64,000 nucleotides of DNA from contig JAKDUK010000008.1 in the NCBI GenBank assembly GCA_030457765.1, forward strand, positions 1-64,000, in the 5' to 3' direction. Of this stretch, positions 1-9,743 are shown piece after piece. Positions within the stretch are counted from its first letter, which is position 1; every line of letters starts with the position of its first letter. The notes under the pieces were generated by a model. That model worked only from the letters and a program-made list of their open reading frames with translations, was not told where the DNA came from and ran no database searches. Made by a program: the position numbers and the translations under genes. This DNA comes from Marinobacter sp. Lineage in GTDB: Bacteria > Pseudomonadota > Gammaproteobacteria > Pseudomonadales > Oleiphilaceae.

Positions 1-124
1 ATAATGTATATTATGTTAAATGCAGTATAGAGATTCGTTTAGAATAAACCTTGTGTTTGTGTTATCGCATGCTTAAACGTGCAAGAACCCAATAGTTTTG
101 AGTCCCCGCACGTTAGGGAATGCT

Positions 125-904
125 TTAGCTTGAGAGCGGCCCGCGCCTCCACAAATAGAACAACACCGGAATCACCAACAGCGCCAAGATTACCGCAGTG
201 ATCATGCCACCCACCATCGGCGCTGCGATACGCCCCATCACCTCAGAGCCCGTTCCTGTACCGAGCATTATGGGAACTAGGCCACCAATAATCGCGGCCG
301 CAGTCATCATCACTGGCCGCACTCGCATACCGGCGCCGTGAAGTACCGCATGGCGCAGCGTTTCCCGCCTTGGCGTCAAGCCTTTCTGCTCACAGGTTTC
401 GAGCATTGCCTGATAAGACTGGTTGAGATACACCAGCATGATGACGCCAATCTCCACAGCGACACCAGCTAATGCAATGAAACCAACCCCAACCGCAACC
501 GAGAAGTTATAACCCAACAGATACATTAGCCAAACAGCACCGATCATTGCGAACGGAAGCGTGCCCATGATGATGCCCACTTCCGTAAAATTTCTGAAGT
601 TCAGAAACAACAGGATGATGATAATCGCCAGTGTTAAGGGCACCACGTAGGTCAGCTTTTCTTTCGCGCGGAGCATGTATTCGTATTGGCCCGACCAGGC
701 GATGGAATAGCCCGCGGGCAAGTCCAGTTCTTCCTGCACAACCGCCATTGCCTGCTCCACGTATGTGCCCACGTCAACACCCTCTATATCCACAAAGGAC
801 CAACCGTTAAGACGAGCGTTCTCACTTTTGATCGCCGGCGGCCCATCTTCTATTCGAATGTCGGCAACATCCGCCAGTGCAATCCTCTGGCCTGAGGCCG
901 TCAC
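125..904 (-). pseudogene. cusA: C-terminal part of CusA-type heavy-metal efflux RND permease, separated from the N-terminal part by an apparent -1 frameshift
   Basis: ORF continues CusA homology (LADVADIRIEDGPPAIKSENARLNGWSFVDIEG..., RND TM helices) directly after the 901..3246 ORF in another frame. Confidence 0.85.
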
Positions 905-3246
905 GATGGGAGCTGTTCCAATTTCTCGGGCGAATCCCGATAGTCTTCCGGATAGCGAAGGTTAATGGGGTAACGCTCAAGGCCCTCGATGGTTCTGGAG
1001 ACATTGATCCCGCCAATCGCAGAGGCAACCACTTGCTGCACGTCCGCGATATTCAAGCCATAGCGCGCAGCGCGTTCACGATTGATATCCACCTTGATAT
1101 ATCGACCACCTGCTACTCGCTCGGAGTAAACCGACGCCGTGCCGGGCACGTCTGCCAGAATTTCCTCCAGGCGTTTTCCGACATTCTGGATAGTGGCCAG
1201 ATCCGGGCCGGCGATTTTGATGCCTACGGGGGTTTTAATACCCGTTGCCAACATGTCGATGCGGGTGATGATCGGCATTACCCAGGCATTGGTGACACCA
1301 GGAAAGCGAATCAGTGTGTTGAGTTCCTGCTTGAGCTTGTCTGTGGTCATGCCCTCGCGCCACTGATCTCGGGGCTTGAGCTGGATGAAAGTCTCAATCA
1401 TGGTCAAAGGTGCCGGGTCGGTTGCCGTATCCGCGCGCCCTACTTTGCCGAACACGGTTTTCACTTCCGGTACCGTTGCAATCAGTTTGTCCGTCTGCTG
1501 AAGTAACTGACGGGCTTTGCCGATTGAGATTCCGGGATAGGTCGTCGGCATGTACATCAAGTCCCCTTCGTCCAGCGGGGGTATGAATTCACTACCGATT
1601 TGTGTTGCAGGCCATAGGCCAACAGCCAATATCAATATGGCACCCAGCACAGTCGACAGCGGAAACCTGAGCACCAGTTTCAAGACCGGCATATAGGCAC
1701 CGACCAACACTCGGTTTATGGGATTCTTATTCTCGGGCAGTACTTTGCCTCGGATAAAATAGCCCATCAGTACCGGAACCAGCGTTACCGCAAGGGCGGC
1801 ACTGGCAGCCATGGCGTAGGTTTTGGTGAACGCCAATGGCGCGAACATTCGCCCTTCTTGTGCCTCAAGCGCAAACACCGGCACAAAACTGACCGTTATG
1901 ATCAACAGCGAGAAAAACAGCGCCGGCCCGACTTCAGAGGCCGACTTGGCGACGATCTCCCATCGATTCTCCGGCGTGAGCGGCGTTCGCTCCATATGCT
2001 TGTGCATGTTCTCTATCATCACAATGGCCCCATCGATCATGGCGCCGATCGCAATGGCGATACCACCGAGAGACATAATATTGGCGTTGATGCCTTGCCA
2101 GTACATGACCGTAAACGCCGCCAGAATGCCCACAGGCAGGCTAATAATCGCCACCAACGAAGAACGGACGTGAAACAGAAAGACCATACACACCAGGCCG
2201 ACGACCAGAAACTCTTCCAGCAGTTTGAAAAAGAGATTGTCGACGGCTCGTTCAATCAAGCCCGAGCGATCGTAAACTGTGACCACTTCCACGCCGTCGG
2301 GCAGGCTCGATTGCAATTCGTCTAGCTTAGCTTTAACACCATTGATCGTTTCCTGAGCGTTTTCACCGAAGCGCATCACCACGATGCCACCAACGGCCTC
2401 CCCTTCCCCGTTAAGCTCGGCAATACCGCGCCGCATCTGAGGTCCCACTTCTACACTGGCCACATCCTGAAGCAGAACCGGTGTGCCGTTCACATCCAGG
2501 CCCAGCGGAATTACCATCAGGTCTTCCCGGGACTCAATGTAACCTGAGGTACGCACCATGTATTCTGCTTCGGCCATTTCGATAACCGATGCCCCGACTT
2601 CCTGATTACCCTGCTGAATTGCTGTTTGGATAAGTGAGAGGGGAATTCCCAATGCGCGGAGCTTTTCCGGGCTGACCTTGACCTGATATTGCTTCACCAT
2701 GCCGCCGAGCGCAGCTACCTCGGATACACCAGGCACGGTTTGTAATTCGTACTTCAGAAACCAGTCCTGAAGACTGCGCAACTGACTCAGGTCGTTCTGC
2801 CCTGTGCGATCAACCAACGCATAGAGATACACCCAGCCAACGCCGGTGGCGTCCGGTCCCAACTGAGGCCGCGCTGAATCAGGCAGGTTGGGTGCCACTT
2901 GCGACAGATACTCCAGAACTCTGGAGCGAGCCCAATACATATCGGTATCTTCATCGAAAATCACATAAACGTAGGAGTCCCCGAAAAACGAATAGCCACG
3001 TACGGTTTCCGCACCGGGAACCGACAGCATGGCGGTCGTTAGGGGGTAGGTAACCTGGTCTTCGACTACTTGTGGGGCTTGTCCCGGGAAGTTGGTTTTA
3101 ATGATAACTTGCACATCAGACAGGTCTGGAAGCGCATCGACCGGGGTTTTACTGAGTGAGTACAGGCCCAGCCCGGTTATTAATAAACTCGCCAGCAGTA
3201 CCAGAAAGCGGTTTCGAATGGACCAATAGATAATCGATTTAATCAT
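901..3246 (-). pseudogene. cusA: N-terminal part of CusA-type heavy-metal efflux RND permease (frameshifted at about 901-905)
   Basis: [51 protein letters not shown] typical of CusA/CzcA; ends prematurely at ...EKLEQLPS*. Confidence 0.85.
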
Positions 3247-4529
3247 CAGTTGGCTCCCTCATGGTTCATATTTCCGTGATCCATGTTTGCGTGATCCACC
3301 GAATCAGAGCTCATGGTCGACATACGCAGGAAATCCGAGGTCTTGCTGGATTCAGAATCAATCAGGAACTGGGCAGAGGTAACCACCCTATCGCCTGGCA
3401 TAACACCGCCAAGAATTTCGGCGTACTGCTCACCAACACGGCCGACCTTCACCGTGACGGATTTGAACGCGCCCCCATCCAACGCCAGCACCAGTCGATC
3501 GCTCTGGCCGGTTCGAATAACCGATTCCCGCGGCACCAGCAGTTGCCGGCTGGTACGGGCGCCCTGAATGTTCAACTCTGCAAACATGCCCGGCAGCAAG
3601 GTGCCATCGGCGTTGTCAAAACGCATTCTGACCCGGGCCGTACGGGTCTTGGGATTAACCTCCGGATACACATAATCCACCTTCCCGGTCCATTGACGTC
3701 CCGGTAAATAGTCCAGCGTCATCACCACGCGATTATCGGATGCCACTGCGGACAACTGGCGTTCAAATACTTCCCCAATAACCCACACCTCATCCAGCGC
3801 AGCGATGGAGAGAACTCGATCCCCTGGCTTGATAAACATCCCTTCGCGAACATTAAGGTTGTCGATAACACCAGAGGTGGGCGCGTACACCGTTAAGGTA
3901 CGCTGCAATTTCCGGGTTTTCGTGATCTGGCGAATCAAGCTTACGGGCACATTGAGCGCCGCCAGGCGCTCCTTGGCGGCATTGACCAAACGCTCATTGC
4001 CCCGGTTTAACGCCAGAATTAGCTCATCCTGAGCGTTGACCAGCGTGGGCGAATAGAGTGTGTAGAGTGGCTTGCCCTTCTGCACCGGTTCGCCCTCTGC
4101 CTTCACATAGAGCTTCTCAATCCACCCCTCAACCCGCGGATGAACATGAGCCATATCGTCTTCACTGTATTGAACGTACCCCACCGTCGTTATGTCATTA
4201 GGCAGCCTGCCTTTGGTAACCGGCCCCGTCCTTACACCCAGGTTGTTAACCACACTCGGTGAAATACGAACCGTGCCCGGGGCGTCCTTAGCTGATCCGC
4301 TTTGTTCATAGACAGGGATCAGGTCCATCCCCATGGGCGATTTGCCCGGTTTATCACTTTTGAAATTGGGATCCATGGGCGCTACCCAATGCATCGGTTC
4401 TTTACTGACACTGCTTATGGTCTCAACCATCGAAGCCATTGAAGCTTCAGGTGCAAGCCAATAGGTTGCGACTGCTCCGGCCACCCCACCTACTAATAAA
4501 AAGCCCAATGGGCGCATAACGTTTGCCAT
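3246..4529 (-). CDS. cusB: efflux RND transporter periplasmic adaptor subunit (CusB-like)
   Basis: [29 protein letters not shown] heavy-metal-binding motif, membrane-fusion-protein architecture, Met/His-rich C-terminus; operon with cusA. Confidence 0.9.
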   Translation of the reverse strand: MANVMRPLGFLLVGGVAGAVATYWLAPEASMASMVETISSVSKEPMHWVAPMDPNFKSDKPGKSPMGMDLIPVYEQSGSAKDAPGTVRISPSVVNNLGVRTGPVTKGRLPNDITTVGYVQYSEDDMAHVHPRVEGWIEKLYVKAEGEPVQKGKPLYTLYSPTLVNAQDELILALNRGNERLVNAAKERLAALNVPVSLIRQITKTRKLQRTLTVYAPTSGVIDNLNVREGMFIKPGDRVLSIAALDEVWVIGEVFERQLSAVASDNRVVMTLDYLPGRQWTGKVDYVYPEVNPKTRTARVRMRFDNADGTLLPGMFAELNIQGARTSRQLLVPRESVIRTGQSDRLVLALDGGAFKSVTVKVGRVGEQYAEILGGVMPGDRVVTSAQFLIDSESSKTSDFLRMSTMSSDSVDHANMDHGNMNHEGAN

Positions 4530-4534
4530 GATTG

Positions 4535-5854
4535 TTAATCCTGGGAGTTTTTCAGTGAAAACGAGGGGGAGCCAGAGGTACCGGCAATGAGATAGCGATA
4601 GGTAGCCAGGTTTTTGGCGCGTTCAGCCGTCATCTGTATAAAATCGACTTGTGTGTTCAGCTCCGCGATGCGCGCCCGTACGGCTTCGGCAAAGTCGCCG
4701 TCATCGTTGTTGTAAGCTGAAAGTGCTGCATTGGCCTGCTCCGCCATCTGTGGAAGCAGCGTCTGCTGATAAAGCATGATGCGTTCATCGAGCCGGTTAA
4801 TTCGGGCACCCGCGGCACGACCTTCGGCTTTTATGCGCCGAACCTGCAGCATCCGGTCCGACTTCGCCGCTTCCACGCGCGCGATTGCCGCACTCACGGT
4901 GCGGTCCTGGCGATTGCCGGTAAAAATAGGCAGATCGAACCCGATCCCGATTGAAAACAGATCCGCCCGATCCTGCCCGTTCGGGGCTTGATCCCGATAT
5001 CCATACTGCGCGGATACCGTCCATTCCGGCTGGTAAGCCTGGCGAGCCAACTGAACATCTATAGAGCCAGCATCAATTAACTGGTCTGTCGCGCGAATTG
5101 AAGAGTGAGTGATTACGGAATTATCACTCACACCAAACGCTGTGCTCGGAAGCCTGACTAACAGATTCGGGGGAATACGCTCGCTTACCCGCAAGCGGAA
5201 CGTGTCAGTACCCACCCACTCTCCCAACTCTTCCTGGGCGGTTTCCATCTGGGCATAAAGCGCCGTTAAGCGGTCATCAAGACGGGTCAACTCCAAAGAC
5301 GCACGGATGATGTCCTGCTGCCGTGAACCGTTCATCGTTGAGGTGTACCCGGCTTCTGCAACGTCTGCCAACTGCTCAAACAGCCCCCGATTGCTTTCAA
5401 TCAATCGAACACTCTCTTGAGCTTTCCAAAGCTCAAGCCACAGGTAAGTTACCGATCTAACCACCAGTTTCTGTCGGTTCTCCCGCTGAAACGACTGAGA
5501 TTCCGCGAGCTCTTTCTTCTTGCCGCGGGCGAGAGACCGACTATCACCACGGGGAAATCGCTGGCTGATCCCAATCGTGGCTTGGGTCATGCCCTCTTGG
5601 CCGGTATCGAAGGTATCCGTGGGAAGGTTTGCGGCTCCCAACATGATTCGTGGGTCTGGTAAGGCGCCTGCCGCAACAGACTCGTCGAGTAGCGCGTTTT
5701 GCAAATGGATGCTTTGGGCTGACCAGGGGTCTCCTCGAATCGCAATATCAATGGCGTCTTCAAGGGCAAGCCTCGGTTCCGCAGAAACACCGAGACTCGT
5801 TAAAAGCAAGACACCTATTAGAGCTGGCTTATATATACGAAGAAAATCATTCAA
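4535..5854 (-). CDS. TolC-family outer membrane efflux protein (CusC-like)
   Basis: Signal peptide, TolC-like coiled-coil sequence, first gene of the cus operon. Confidence 0.85.
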   Translation of the reverse strand: MNDFLRIYKPALIGVLLLTSLGVSAEPRLALEDAIDIAIRGDPWSAQSIHLQNALLDESVAAGALPDPRIMLGAANLPTDTFDTGQEGMTQATIGISQRFPRGDSRSLARGKKKELAESQSFQRENRQKLVVRSVTYLWLELWKAQESVRLIESNRGLFEQLADVAEAGYTSTMNGSRQQDIIRASLELTRLDDRLTALYAQMETAQEELGEWVGTDTFRLRVSERIPPNLLVRLPSTAFGVSDNSVITHSSIRATDQLIDAGSIDVQLARQAYQPEWTVSAQYGYRDQAPNGQDRADLFSIGIGFDLPIFTGNRQDRTVSAAIARVEAAKSDRMLQVRRIKAEGRAAGARINRLDERIMLYQQTLLPQMAEQANAALSAYNNDDGDFAEAVRARIAELNTQVDFIQMTAERAKNLATYRYLIAGTSGSPSFSLKNSQD

Positions 5855-5906
5855 ATTGCATTCTCCACTGAACTTGATATGTAGCGAAGAATCATAGAAT
5901 TGTTAT

Positions 5907-5922
5907 CTGAACTCAGGCTGAA
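5907..5922 (-). promoter_or_regulatory. Putative response-regulator box TTCAG-N6-TTCAG upstream of the cus operon
   Basis: + strand CTGAActcaggCTGAA, 11-bp period, about 53 bp upstream of the 5854 start. Confidence 0.6.
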
Positions 5923-6017
5923 ATTTTAACGCCTATTATGTGATTTTGATCTGAGTCAACTAATCTTAATTGCTGATAAATATCAAAAAAATACATTACT
6001 TTTATTTTATAATTTAT

Positions 6018-6033
6018 TTCAGGATCAGTTCAG
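6018..6033 (+). promoter_or_regulatory. Putative response-regulator box TTCAG-N6-TTCAG
   Basis: TTCAGgatcagTTCAG about 50 bp upstream of the ATG at 6083. Confidence 0.6.
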
Positions 6034-6082
6034 GAAGGGATGTTTAAATCACCTCATCAACAAACTAACCAGCAGGTGAATT

Positions 6083-6430
6083 ATGAAAAAGTCAATTATA
6101 TTCTTAGCCGCAATCACTTTATCTTCCGGTGTGTTCGCCGGTAACATGCATGAAAGCAATAGTGACTCTTCGATGGGCAGTGACATGAGCTCAATGCACA
6201 GTAAAATGAAATCCATGCACAAAAACATGAACTCGATGCACAGCGGTATGGACGAAAAGATGACGCAATCAGGAATACTAAAAAATAAGGAGATGCAGCG
6301 ACTTCATGAGGAAATGACGTTGTACGGGTTATCTGAAGTTGGTATGGAAGCACGGCGTAATATGATGGGGCCAAAAGGTAAAGCCTATCATCTAGCGCTG
6401 GAGCAGGCGCAAAAAAACACCGCAGGATAA
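6083..6430 (+). CDS. Small secreted Met/His-rich protein, putative periplasmic copper-binding protein
   Basis: Signal peptide; SSMHSKMKSMHKNMNSMHSGMDEKM Met/His repeats; neighbours cus operon and has regulatory box. Confidence 0.75.
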   Translation: MKKSIIFLAAITLSSGVFAGNMHESNSDSSMGSDMSSMHSKMKSMHKNMNSMHSGMDEKMTQSGILKNKEMQRLHEEMTLYGLSEVGMEARRNMMGPKGKAYHLALEQAQKNTAG

Positions 6431-6447
6431 CGCCTGCGGCTAAGTTA

Positions 6448-6512
6448 ACTCGCAAAAGCTCAAGGTCCACTGGCACGGCTATTCCGCACGGATGACACCT
6501 TGAGTGGCGAGT
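6448..6512. repeat. Long imperfect inverted repeat / hairpin in intergenic region
   Basis: ACTCGC-aaaag-CTCAAGGT ... ACCTTGAG-tg-GCGAGT; 30-nt loop; no T-tract. Confidence 0.6.
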
Positions 6513-6585
6513 AGCAAAGCACATAAACCTGAAACGAAACTGAATTACAGTAATATTATCGGTAATTCGGAGCAAGGAGTTCACC

Positions 6586-6807
6586 ATGAAAAAATTTATT
6601 ATCGCGGCAGCAATAACAACATTGTTTTCTACTATGGCATATGCTAATTCTGGCTTGGCGGATCGAATAAATGAAGCGCGGAGTTATCCTAACAAAGCAA
6701 TCGAAAAAACAGTGGATTCGAGCAAGTCGAATATGCAGCATAAACAGATACACATGAAAATGAGTAAGTCTGAGATAAAACGACATGAACACATGTCAAA
6801 AAAATAG
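6586..6807 (+). CDS. Small secreted hypothetical protein, Met/His/Lys-rich C-terminus
   Basis: Signal peptide MKKFIIAAAITTLFSTMAYA; good RBS (aaggag); QHKQIHMKMSKSEIKRHEHM. Confidence 0.65.
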   Translation: MKKFIIAAAITTLFSTMAYANSGLADRINEARSYPNKAIEKTVDSSKSNMQHKQIHMKMSKSEIKRHEHMSKK

Positions 6808-6914
6808 CATTGAATACTATTATCATAAAACCTTAAAATGAAATACAGCCATGTTCAGGAGAACGTGGTTTAAATCACTTGGTTTTGTAATTTAGATATA
6901 TATTACACAATGGA

Positions 6915-7889
6915 TTATTTATAAGGTAATGTTGTTTCGGCTATTTGTTTAGAAAAATTGGGCACGTATTGCTCTCTGGTAGAATTTATAGCATCATCCA
7001 ACCTATTCTCGTAACCACTAAACCAAGACTGTTTTCGTACATCCTCCGCACTCCGGATTTGACCTTCTGTAATACTTTTTGATCCAAACTTCTCTGCTGC
7101 ATCCATAGCTTCATATAACAACATTATAAGAGGACTATCTGACATAAAATCCTCTGGTATCTCTCCGTTTTCGATTGACGCACTTTCATATGCTTTCTGA
7201 ACGCCCGCGCGCTGGTGCGCATATTCAAAAGAGGTCCCTTTTTCTTCATTGCCTACAGCATCTAAAAATTCTATCCCAGCTTTGAACTTAGACGCCATAT
7301 TCCCAACAAAAGGGTCGGAAAACTGATCCTTTTCGCTCGTCGGACCGCTGTAAAGACCCATGGCAAGCCCCTGTTGTTGATTCATTTTATTACGAGCTAT
7401 GGCCTGCTCATCTTTTGTGAACATTTCGCCTTGATTACTTGCAACAGCATAGAGTGCTCGCCTATCAAGCTCACCCAGTAACGAATTTCTGCTTTCTGCA
7501 GGTGCGTTATTTGGCGGATATGACTTGCCAATCGATTCCAGACGCTCATAATTATTATCCATACTAGCGCGTGCATCTATCGCAACCTGGCTAAAATCTT
7601 TTCCAGCAGAAAAGGTATCACGACCAGGCTCTTTGACACCTAATGCAATATTAGCAGCTGTAAATCCGTCATAAGTCGGCATAAACTGTTCGTAATAGCT
7701 AGGGGATTGACCGCCCCTAGACGCCTCTAGTGCTTTTCTGCCAGCATCTGAAATAGTAACGTCGTTATTACTATTTTCAGGGCCAGCACTGTCCTTGATG
7801 GGTTTCTCTTCGATTCCAGATCCCGTTTTTTCCAAACTAGCGTATTTATTTTGCACTCCAAGTGACTGGCTGCTTATGGTAGATATCAC
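6915..7889 (-). CDS. hypothetical protein
   Basis: 324-aa ORF with normal composition, no signal peptide, VTISDAGRKAL motif near N-terminus. Confidence 0.65.
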   Translation of the reverse strand: MISTISSQSLGVQNKYASLEKTGSGIEEKPIKDSAGPENSNNDVTISDAGRKALEASRGGQSPSYYEQFMPTYDGFTAANIALGVKEPGRDTFSAGKDFSQVAIDARASMDNNYERLESIGKSYPPNNAPAESRNSLLGELDRRALYAVASNQGEMFTKDEQAIARNKMNQQQGLAMGLYSGPTSEKDQFSDPFVGNMASKFKAGIEFLDAVGNEEKGTSFEYAHQRAGVQKAYESASIENGEIPEDFMSDSPLIMLLYEAMDAAEKFGSKSITEGQIRSAEDVRKQSWFSGYENRLDDAINSTREQYVPNFSKQIAETTLPYK

Positions 7890-8005
7890 AACAATGTCCC
7901 CACTAAATACCTATACGTGATTTGAACGAACCTTTGCATCAAGGTATGCATCCATCTTTTAAGCGTGGCAGATAATGACACGCATTGCTTGGGCCTTGTC
8001 TCCTT

Positions 8006-8758
8006 TTACAGCGTGATCAGTCCAAAGTCTGCTGGCTTGGCATATCCGATGGGCGCATTCGCACTGATCTGGTCCAACAAAGCGCGCCCGCCATAAGGGA
8101 AGTGACGCTCGTAATCAGTGGGATCTATCGGGTTCAGGTCATAGCTTCCGCCTGGTTCGTGCACTTGCAGATAGGAACGAAGATCAACAATATCCCCAAA
8201 ATTTCCCTGGGATACATCGAATCGGCCGATACCGTTACTCACACCGGCTGGCCCTCGATCCAGCTCCAGCGCCCGAATCATCGTAGAAGCCACCTGGTTG
8301 GCCTGATATTCGACATCGGCTACCGAGAATGCCTCTTTGAGCGTCGTGCGCTCGTCAGTTGTTAGAGCATCGCTGCCTTCCGAGAATTCCAATGAACCGT
8401 TTGACACCGAAAACCCCCAATCCTTTTCTTGCAGATCGGGTGATAGAGACTCCATTGCCATCTCATAAGTACGCTTGAGACCAGCTGACGCCGTGGCGAC
8501 ACCAGTTGACAACGCCACCATCATCTCATCCAACCTGGCATTGGTCGCCTCATGACTTTCTTGCGGCATCTTGTATATTTTATCAATAACAAAGCCACCG
8601 GTATCCAAAGGGTTCTCTTTCGATCCATGGTAAACCACAGATGGCACCTCACTGATCTGAACCCTCGCATCAATTGGCGTTTCGCGGACGATCCTGGCGG
8701 AGCCATTCGAGTACACCCCTTGTTGACTTGCCGATTGCGATAGGTGACTGATGTCCAT
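8006..8758 (-). CDS. hypothetical protein
   Basis: 250-aa ORF preceded by a ggagg-type RBS. Confidence 0.65.
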   Translation of the reverse strand: MDISHLSQSASQQGVYSNGSARIVRETPIDARVQISEVPSVVYHGSKENPLDTGGFVIDKIYKMPQESHEATNARLDEMMVALSTGVATASAGLKRTYEMAMESLSPDLQEKDWGFSVSNGSLEFSEGSDALTTDERTTLKEAFSVADVEYQANQVASTMIRALELDRGPAGVSNGIGRFDVSQGNFGDIVDLRSYLQVHEPGGSYDLNPIDPTDYERHFPYGGRALLDQISANAPIGYAKPADFGLITL

Positions 8759-8931
8759 CCTTGTTCCTCCTTCAAAAGACTCTTCTAGTTATCGGAAGCT
8801 ACCGGAAGAACTTTAGTGAGTCCATCGTCGATGAATCAGCCAAATGATCCAACAAGATGCAGGTGGTATTGTGACCCTCCTTCCAATACCCGGTTACGCC
8901 AAAGTGCTGCGGTTATTATCTGAATTCAGGC

Positions 8932-9489
8932 TTAAAGATTGCCTGATAAGATCCACCCACCGACTGCAATCAATGTCAGGCCGCCAATAATCTCGGCCTT
9001 CTGGCCGAACAGTGAACCCACAGCTCGGCCCAACATAACGCCTAACGTAACCATCACGGTTGTGGCGACGCCGATTAGCCCGGCTGCCAGAAATATACTC
9101 ACCTCTACAAATGCCAAGCTTACACCCACTGCCATTGCATCAATACTGGTGCCAAATGCCGCTATAGCTATTTTTAGAAAAGAATGTCTGGAGGGTTTTT
9201 CTATCTCTTCCCTACTTGGATTCAGGCCTTCATAGATCATGTGTAAGCCCAGAGCCACCAATAACGCAAACGCTATCCAATGCCCCCAAGTATCCACATA
9301 AGAGGCGGCGACATTACCAATTAACCAACCGATGAGAGGCGTAATGGCCTCAATGGATCCAAAAATGAGGCCCATTCTTAAGGCTTCGAGAAAACGGGGG
9401 TTTTTAAGGCTGGCTCCTTTGCCTATGGCTACTGCAAACGCATCAGTAGACATTGAAAAAGCCAATAACAGAAGGGCTATGGGGTTCAT
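8932..9489 (-). CDS. mntP: Manganese efflux pump MntP
   Basis: [25 protein letters not shown]... and [17 protein letters not shown], MntP hallmark repeats; start placed at internal Met of the 8932..9573 ORF. Confidence 0.92.
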   Translation of the reverse strand: MNPIALLLLAFSMSTDAFAVAIGKGASLKNPRFLEALRMGLIFGSIEAITPLIGWLIGNVAASYVDTWGHWIAFALLVALGLHMIYEGLNPSREEIEKPSRHSFLKIAIAAFGTSIDAMAVGVSLAFVEVSIFLAAGLIGVATTVMVTLGVMLGRAVGSLFGQKAEIIGGLTLIAVGGWILSGNL

Positions 9490-9519
9490 TCGGTGTTCTC
9501 CGGTCAGGCACTGAGTCCA

Positions 9520-9662
9520 CGACACATCCACACGCCTGACCAATAGGCATGGATATATCGATGGTCTCGCCAACCGAGAGGTGTTCGCACCATGGCATGT
9601 GGCCAGGTATGTTGATACGAACTCTTCCGAATACCGGAAGCAGGCTACTCCCCAAAGAGCAT
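9520..9662 (-). ncRNA. yybP-ykoY (manganese) riboswitch upstream of mntP; boundaries approximate
   Basis: Minus strand reads GCTCTTTGGGGAGTAGCCTGCTTCC...GTATCAACATACCTGGCC...GGCGAGACCATCG; matches conserved GGGGAGUAGC, UCAACAUAC and GCRAGACC blocks as in E. coli alx/mntP leaders. Confidence 0.85.
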
Positions 9663-9743
9663 TGAAGATAACACAGCGGTGCTGAGGATCAAATTGGAGG
9701 GTGCATGTTCTAATCCAGTTTAATCATCCTCATCTGATGGCTT

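Noticed and set aside
877-1506. 209-aa plus-strand ORF opposite cusA
   Set aside because: Antisense to conserved CusA coding sequence; no recognisable family.
6448-6512. Integron attC site interpretation of the hairpin
   Set aside because: No GTTRRRY/RYYYAAC core ends and no integrase or cassette array nearby.
8920-8935. Possible additional TTCAG-type box (CTGAAttcaggCTTAA)
   Set aside because: Second half-site has a mismatch, and it lies about 160 bp from the next start and overlaps the mntP 3' end.
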